From JAYEHC01 sp964490635 (GTDB taxonomy: Bacteria > Patescibacteriota > Minisyncoccia > JAHIHE01 > JAGLIN01): a stretch of DNA of 8,693 nt. Both the position numbers and the translations under genes were made by a program. The stretch is taken from NCBI GenBank assembly GCA_964490635.1, contig CAZBCK010000043.1:1-8693 (forward strand). Reading direction: 5' to 3'. Below, in pieces: positions 5,170 to 8,693 of this stretch (positions are counted from its first letter, which is position 1; each line of letters begins with the position of its first letter). Below the pieces are notes generated by a model. That model saw nothing but the letters and a program-made list of their open reading frames with translations. It was not told the DNA's origin and did no database searches.

Positions 5170-6024
5170 ATGAAAAAAAATAATCTGATTATTTTCGCGG
5201 GTGGTTTGCTTGTTATTTTTGCCGTAATAATATTTATTATCGCAAAAAGTGAAAACACGCCTACTGGCGAGACAGACAAAAAAATAAATGTCATAGTTTC
5301 TATTTTGCCGCAAATTGATTTTGTGGAAAATATTGGAGGAGATAGAGTTAGCGTTTCGGCAATGATCCCACCGGGGTTTAGCCCAGCAACTTATAATCCG
5401 GACATAGAACAGCTAAAAAAAATAAGTCGGGCTAACTTATATATTAAAATTGGTCATATCCCTTTTGAAAAAACACAGATGAAAAAACTGGAGGATCTGA
5501 ATTCTAAAATGAAAATTGTAGATTCTTCAAAGGGAATTGAGATTTATGAGGGTGATCCGCATATTTGGATGTCGCCGAGATTAACGAAAATACAAGTGGA
5601 AAATATTTGCAACGCTTTAGTGGAAATAGATCCTGAAAATAAAGATTTTTATAAGAAGAATAAAAATAAGTATTTGGCAAAACTGGATAATTTGGACATT
5701 GAACTGCAAAACGCTTTTTCGGAAATGCAGGATAAAAAGATTCTGGTTTTTCATCCGGCGTTCGGATATCTGGCAAGAGATTATGGCTTTGAACAAATTG
5801 CCATTGAAATAGAAGGCAAAGAACCCAGCGCGGAGAATTTGGCAAAAATTATTGATACGGCAAAAAAAGAAAATATAAAAACAATTTTTGTCCAAAAGCA
5901 ATTCAGTCAAAAAAGCGCCGAGGCGATTGCTCGGCAAATTGATGGTAGCGTCGTTCCGCTTGATCCACTGGCGAGGGATTATGCTGAGAATTTGAGAAGG
6001 ATTGGGGAGAAAATGGGAAGATAA
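5170..6024 (+). CDS. znuA: Metal ABC transporter substrate-binding protein, ZnuA/TroA-like
   Basis: Cluster A-I binding protein that captures Zn2+ or Mn2+ outside the membrane and passes it to the permease encoded downstream. 284 residues: a membrane segment at about 5-25, a linker, then the two-lobed fold. Family blocks: VSILPQIDFVENIGGDRVSV (43-62), PPGFSPATYNP (67-77), LKKISRANLYIKIG (82-95), DPHIWMSPR (129-137), FHPAFGYLARDYG (194-206), FVQKQFSQKSAEAIA (240-254) and PLDPLARDY (263-271). Likely ligands are H131, H195 and D265. The first His of the usual PHxYEP motif is missing (SPATYNP); H96 in GHIPFE might compensate, which is an inference. There is no lipobox Cys, so it looks anchored by an uncleaved N-terminal helix and not as a lipoprotein. 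There is no His-rich loop. The ATG follows an AT-rich leader without a Shine-Dalgarno sequence. Its partner genes lie 815 bases downstream, after an inserted gene. Metal preference is undecided. Confidence 0.92.
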   Translation: MKKNNLIIFAGGLLVIFAVIIFIIAKSENTPTGETDKKINVIVSILPQIDFVENIGGDRVSVSAMIPPGFSPATYNPDIEQLKKISRANLYIKIGHIPFEKTQMKKLEDLNSKMKIVDSSKGIEIYEGDPHIWMSPRLTKIQVENICNALVEIDPENKDFYKKNKNKYLAKLDNLDIELQNAFSEMQDKKILVFHPAFGYLARDYGFEQIAIEIEGKEPSAENLAKIIDTAKKENIKTIFVQKQFSQKSAEAIARQIDGSVVPLDPLARDYAENLRRIGEKMGR

Positions 6025-6104
6025 AAATTTTTCATTATTTACAAGTGTCAGAAAATTTACTAATAAAACAATACTGGCAAACAACTCAAACAATTCTTTT
6101 GTTT

Positions 6105-6239
6105 TTGTCATCCCGAGCGACGATAGAAGCCGAGGGATCCCTCTCGGTCACATCAAAGATAATATTTAGATTATCCCTTCTTAGAGCGATTCCTCCATTC
6201 CGTTCATTCGCACCTCATTCGCTCCAGTCGGAATGACAA
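6105..6239. repeat. MITE-like element with TTGTCATCCCGA ends
   Basis: The left end TTGTCATCCCGA (6105-6116) and right end TCGGAATGACAA (6228-6239) are inverted repeats with one mismatch. The interior has GAGGGATCCCTC (6132-6143), itself a perfect palindrome. The start of the element resembles the inner arm of the element at 8499-8614 (GCGATAG and GAGGGATC blocks in the same order), so both belong to one family. It lies in the 259-base gap after the znuA-like gene and could cut transcription there. The rest of the gap is AT-rich with nothing recognised. A short open frame crossing the element is judged non-coding. Confidence 0.75.
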
Positions 6240-6283
6240 TTTTTTGTAAGCATAAGTACTACTTTTAATAATTATTATAAACG

Positions 6284-6745
6284 ATGAAAGAAAATATTTA
6301 CATACGAGTTATTAAATTTGGAATAGAACATCCAGAAGGATTTAATTATGAGAAAATTATAAATGATAAACAACTAGAATTAAATGATTGGGAGAAAAAT
6401 ATAGTTGATAAATATTTAGACAGAGCTTTTAAAAATGAACAATCACTTACTATTAATAGTAACTATCCCAATTTGGAAACATTATTTTTAGTCGTTGAGA
6501 AAACAACAGATTATAAAGATGATAAAACTAAATTTATAATTAATTTGGATTCGCAATTTAAATATATTGATTATCTTGAATTAAAAGAAGTCAGAGAAAC
6601 AGCCAGTAGAGCACATAAAATTGCCATGGGTGCTATTATAATATCGGTAATATCAATTATTATTATCCAAACAGTAAAAATTGATCAACAGCAATATAAT
6701 GAAATTAAAAGTTTAATAACGAATAGAAGTAATATGGTAAAATAA
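6284..6745 (+). CDS. Hypothetical protein with one C-terminal membrane segment
   Basis: I do not recognise this 153-residue protein. Residues 1-50 (YIRVIKFGIEHPEGFNYEKIINDKQLELNDWEKNIVDKYL region) look mostly helical and could be a small winged-helix-like domain; this is a weak inference. Residues 51-99 are mixed, and residues about 112-130 (HKIAMGAIIISVISIIIIQ) form one clear membrane helix, preceded by Arg and Lys and followed by a short polar tail. This predicts a cytoplasmic N-terminal domain attached to the membrane. GC content is about 24% by hand count, well below the 36-45% of the flanking transporter genes, and codons are strongly A/T-ending, which suggests foreign origin or low constraint. 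It lies between the binding-protein gene and the ATPase gene of one transporter, bracketed by repeats. The ATG at 6284 has no Shine-Dalgarno sequence. A metal-related function cannot be inferred. Confidence 0.72.
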   Translation: MKENIYIRVIKFGIEHPEGFNYEKIINDKQLELNDWEKNIVDKYLDRAFKNEQSLTINSNYPNLETLFLVVEKTTDYKDDKTKFIINLDSQFKYIDYLELKEVRETASRAHKIAMGAIIISVISIIIIQTVKIDQQQYNEIKSLITNRSNMVK

Positions 6746-6753
6746 GTGGTAGC

Positions 6754-6783
6754 AGTGGATTCCCGCCTCCGCGGGAATGACAA
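6754..6783. repeat. Short hairpin repeat (SRLRGND type)
   Basis: A perfect 8-bp hairpin ATTCCCGC-CTCC-GCGGGAAT (6759-6778) followed by GACAA. This is the widespread GGATTCCCGC...GCGGGAATGACA type of repeat, which translates as DSRLRGND when read through. It lies just after the stop of the hypothetical gene. Its end GGAATGACAA (6774-6783) is a direct repeat of the end of the element at 6230-6239. Confidence 0.75.
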
Positions 6784-6838
6784 ATTAGATATGTGTATTA
6801 AGTATAAAAATGTGTTAAGCCTAAAGTTAAATGTAAAT

Positions 6839-7597
6839 ATGCCCAATCCAATCATCAAAATCAAAAACCTTTCTTTTGCTTATCAGCGAGAAAATAACAT
6901 CCTGGAAAATGTAAATCTGGAAGTTTTTAGTGATGATTTTTTAGGAATTATCGGACCGAATGGTGGAGGAAAAACAACATTGCTAAAAATAATTTTGGGG
7001 CTTTTAAAACCTGATAAAGGATCCGTTTTTGTTTTTAATAAAAAACCAAAGGAAGCCAGAAATCTAATTGGCTATGTTCCGCAATTTTCGGAAATTGATT
7101 TAGACTGCCCGGTGAGCATTCTGGATATTGTTTTAATGGGAATATTGAACCGAAAAAAAATATTTCAGAAATATAATGATGAAGATTTTAAACTGGCGAA
7201 AGAAGCGCTGGATTTTGTTGACTTGCAGAATTTAAAAGATCGGCAAATCGGAGAACTTTCCGGCGGGCAGAGACAAAGAATTTATATCGCTCGCGCTTTG
7301 ATCAGAAAACCGAAACTACTTATTCTGGATGAACCAACTGCCAGCATTGACGAGAAATCAGAAAGGGAATTTTGGGAATTATTACAGACAATAAACAGAA
7401 ACACCGCAATTATCATTGTTTCTCATGACATCGGAGTTATTTTCAAAAATGTCAACAAAATCGCCTGTCTAAACAAACAACTCTACTGCCACGGCGCAGA
7501 CGAAGAAATCACTCAAGATATTTTAGACAAAACTTATAAATGCGATATTGAATTATTGGGGCACGGACTGCCGCATCGAGTTTTGAAAAAACATTAA
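6839..7597 (+). CDS. znuC: Metal ABC transporter ATPase, ZnuC-like
   Basis: ATPase of the Zn/Mn importer, acting as a dimer on the cytoplasmic side of the permease. 252 residues from the ATG at 6839: Walker A GPNGGGKTT at 39-47, Q-loop Q82 in GYVPQ, signature LSGGQRQR at 140-147, Walker B LLILDEP at 160-166, D-loop around D171, and H-loop H196 in VSHD. The tail, with ACLNKQLYCHG and GHGLPHRVLKKH, is typical of the Zn/Mn subfamily. The open frame extends to a GTG at 6746, but those 31 extra codons translate a repeat hairpin (DSRLRGND) and lack family similarity, whereas MPNPIIKIKNLSFAY is the usual opening; I therefore chose 6839. No Shine-Dalgarno sequence precedes it. It probably shares a transcript with the permease gene 50 nt downstream; whether it is cotranscribed with the binding-protein gene is unclear because of the intervening gene and repeats. 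Confidence 0.96.
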   Translation: MPNPIIKIKNLSFAYQRENNILENVNLEVFSDDFLGIIGPNGGGKTTLLKIILGLLKPDKGSVFVFNKKPKEARNLIGYVPQFSEIDLDCPVSILDIVLMGILNRKKIFQKYNDEDFKLAKEALDFVDLQNLKDRQIGELSGGQRQRIYIARALIRKPKLLILDEPTASIDEKSEREFWELLQTINRNTAIIIVSHDIGVIFKNVNKIACLNKQLYCHGADEEITQDILDKTYKCDIELLGHGLPHRVLKKH

Positions 7598-7602
7598 ATG
7601 TC

Positions 7603-7631
7603 GTAGAAACAAGGCAGTACCTCGTCTCTAC
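7603..7631. repeat. Imperfect palindrome between znuC and znuB
   Basis: GTAGAAACAAGGCA (7603-7616) and TACCTCGTCTCTAC (7618-7631) form a 14-bp inverted repeat with three mismatches around a single central base. It resembles the GTAGAGACGAGGCA type of palindromic repeat seen in various genomes (family recalled, not checked). It occupies most of the 50-nt spacer between the two genes and could act as an mRNA processing or stability element. Confidence 0.6.
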
Positions 7632-7647
7632 ATCGATAAAATACATT

Positions 7648-8457
7648 ATGGAAATCCTCACTTACAACTTCTTCCAAAACGCTTTAATAATTGGTATTCT
7701 TGCCAGCATCGCTTGCGGGATTATCGGACCTTTTGTAGTGGCAAAAAGAATTTCGTTTCTGAGCGGAAGTATTGCTCATTCTTCTTTTGGCGGAATTGGG
7801 CTGGCTTATTTTTTGGGTTTTAATCCCCTGATCGGCGCAGCTGTTTTCAGTATTTTATCAGCTCTGGGCATTGGCATTGTTAGCGAAAAATTTAAGAAAA
7901 ATGAGGATGCGGTAATCGGCGCGATGTGGTCGCTGGGAATGGCGATCGGACTGGTGTTTATTTATCTCACACCTGGCTACAGCGCGGATTTATTCAGTTA
8001 TTTATTTGGCAATATTCTAATGACCGGTTCCGCTGACATAATCTTGGCAATTATTTTAAATATCGTCATTGTTATTAGCGTTCTCGCTTTTTATCGCTGG
8101 TTTACAGCAATTATTTTTGATAAGCAATTTTCCGAAGTAATTAATATCGCCGTCTTTCCGATTTATTTATTTCTGCTCTGTCTGGTCGCCCTAACAATTG
8201 TAATTCTAATCAGAATTGTCGGAGTAATTTTAGTTATTGCTTTGCTTACCCTGCCTGCCGCTACCGCCCAAACATTCAATAAAAGCTTCCGGAAAATAAT
8301 TTTTTGGTCAATCCTTTTCGGTTGTTTATTCACCACCGCAGGAATATTTTTGTCTTATTATCTGAATTTGCCCTCCGGTCCAATGATTATTTTCACAGCG
8401 GTTTTTGTTTACACGGGATTTTTAATAATTGGTAAACGATCTATTTTAAGAAAGTAA
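7648..8457 (+). CDS. znuB: Metal ABC transporter permease, ABC-3 family (ZnuB-like)
   Basis: Membrane channel of the Zn/Mn importer, working as a dimer with the ATPase encoded upstream. 269 residues, almost entirely hydrophobic, with about seven to eight membrane segments (for example 11-32, 49-77, 88-108, 131-148, 170-188, 190-206, 218-237 and 244-262). ABC-3 signatures: FLSGSIAHSSFGGIGLAYFLG at 37-57, FDKQFSEVINI at 157-167, the conserved IRIVGVILVIALLTLPAATA at 188-207, and YYLNLPSGPMIIF at 237-249. ATG at 7648 gives the normal family start (MEILTYNFFQNALIIGIL) and is not preceded by a Shine-Dalgarno sequence. It is the last gene of the group; a repeat element and a hairpin terminator follow. 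Zn versus Mn preference cannot be decided from this subunit. Confidence 0.96.
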   Translation: MEILTYNFFQNALIIGILASIACGIIGPFVVAKRISFLSGSIAHSSFGGIGLAYFLGFNPLIGAAVFSILSALGIGIVSEKFKKNEDAVIGAMWSLGMAIGLVFIYLTPGYSADLFSYLFGNILMTGSADIILAIILNIVIVISVLAFYRWFTAIIFDKQFSEVINIAVFPIYLFLLCLVALTIVILIRIVGVILVIALLTLPAATAQTFNKSFRKIIFWSILFGCLFTTAGIFLSYYLNLPSGPMIIFTAVFVYTGFLIIGKRSILRK

Positions 8458-8498
8458 TATCGGTTAATTTTATACTAACAGAATTTCCTCACTTTTTA

Positions 8499-8614
8499 TC
8501 ATCCCGAAGCGAGGGATCTAAGGACATAGCAAACGCTATGAGCAATAAAAATATAATAAGCCGTAAATAACCACACTCTTAGATCCCTCAGTCGCTATCG
8601 CTCCTTCGGGATGA
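8499..8614. repeat. MITE-like element with TCATCCCGAAG ends and nested hairpins
   Basis: TCATCCCGAAG (8499-8509) is the perfect inverse of CTTCGGGATGA (8604-8614). A second inner pair, GAGGGATCTA (8511-8520) and TAGATCCCTC (8580-8589), also matches perfectly; the right arm carries about 14 extra bases between the two blocks. A perfect hairpin CATAGC-AAAC-GCTATG lies inside at 8525-8540. It follows the permease gene and is the same family as the element at 6105-6239. Confidence 0.8.
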
Positions 8615-8655
8615 CAGGTTAAAGTGAGAAAGTCCTGATCAATTCCAACCAAACT

Positions 8656-8693
8656 AAAAAACCGTATTATCCAAAGTGATAACACGGTTTTTT
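8656..8693. terminator. Bidirectional Rho-independent terminator
   Basis: AAAAAACCGTATTATC (8656-8671) pairs with GATAACACGGTTTTTT (8678-8693) with a single mismatch and a six-base loop CAAAGT. The stem is flanked by an A-run on the left and a T-run on the right, so it can stop transcription in both directions: the metal-uptake genes from the left and any leftward gene beyond the window edge. The T-run reaches the end of the window and may continue. Confidence 0.9.

Noticed and set aside
5504..6111. Minus-strand open frames opposite the znuA-like gene
   Set aside because: Shadows of a well-supported gene; no family features and no promoter.
6045..6236. 63-codon open frame after the znuA-like gene
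   Set aside because: Most of it is the repeat element at 6105-6239.
6746..6838. N-terminal extension of the ATPase from a GTG start
   Set aside because: These 31 codons translate a repeat hairpin (DSRLRGND) and have no similarity to the family; the ATG at 6839 gives the standard N-terminus.

Overview
The window is about 8.7 kb of AT-rich bacterial DNA (roughly one third GC by eye) with standard genetic code: TGG is Trp, TGA and TAA act as stops, and no in-frame TGA is seen. It most resembles a Patescibacteria (Candidate Phyla Radiation, Parcubacteria-like) chromosome. The reasons are single-copy core genes mixed with envelope genes, almost no Shine-Dalgarno sequences at any start, AT-rich spacers, and many short interspersed repeats in spacers and even inside coding sequences. 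This placement is an inference; no rRNA or ribosomal protein gene is present to fix it.

Layout, left to right. miaA (tRNA A37 prenyltransferase) reads rightward and converges on a leftward envelope block. Between the two ends lies a MITE-like inverted-repeat element. The leftward block, in transcription order, is mreB (rod-shape actin), a GT4 glycosyltransferase, a small membrane protein that may be a ligase remnant, and a LytR-CpsA-Psr phosphotransferase. These fit together as machinery for building surface glycopolymers and attaching them to the wall under MreB guidance. From the other side of the mreB promoter a rightward metal-uptake group starts: a ZnuA-like binding protein, then an unrelated very AT-rich small membrane-protein gene, then the ATPase (ZnuC-like) and permease (ZnuB-like). 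A strong hairpin terminator closes the window.

The divergent promoters of mreB and the znuA-like gene share one -35 box at about 5037-5043. The binding-protein gene has a leader of about 100 nt with competing hairpins, which makes it a candidate for metal control, though no known operator or riboswitch was recognised.

The most unusual aspect is the repeats. A 16-bp-period tandem repeat is inserted in the same reading frame in two unrelated genes (miaA and the glycosyltransferase), giving the shared peptide ESQK(F/Y)IK(L/S)K(V/I)YKV. A palindromic element common in the adjacent spacer is also translated inside the same glycosyltransferase as NPPNPLFQKGN. An 8-bp-period repeat flanks the small membrane gene in inverted orientation. 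Several MITE-like elements with ends like GTCATCCCGA mark operon boundaries, and one of them helps bracket the AT-rich gene that splits the metal-transport operon. I found no CRISPR array, tRNA, rRNA, transposase or phage gene. No gene-free stretch exceeds 300 bases.
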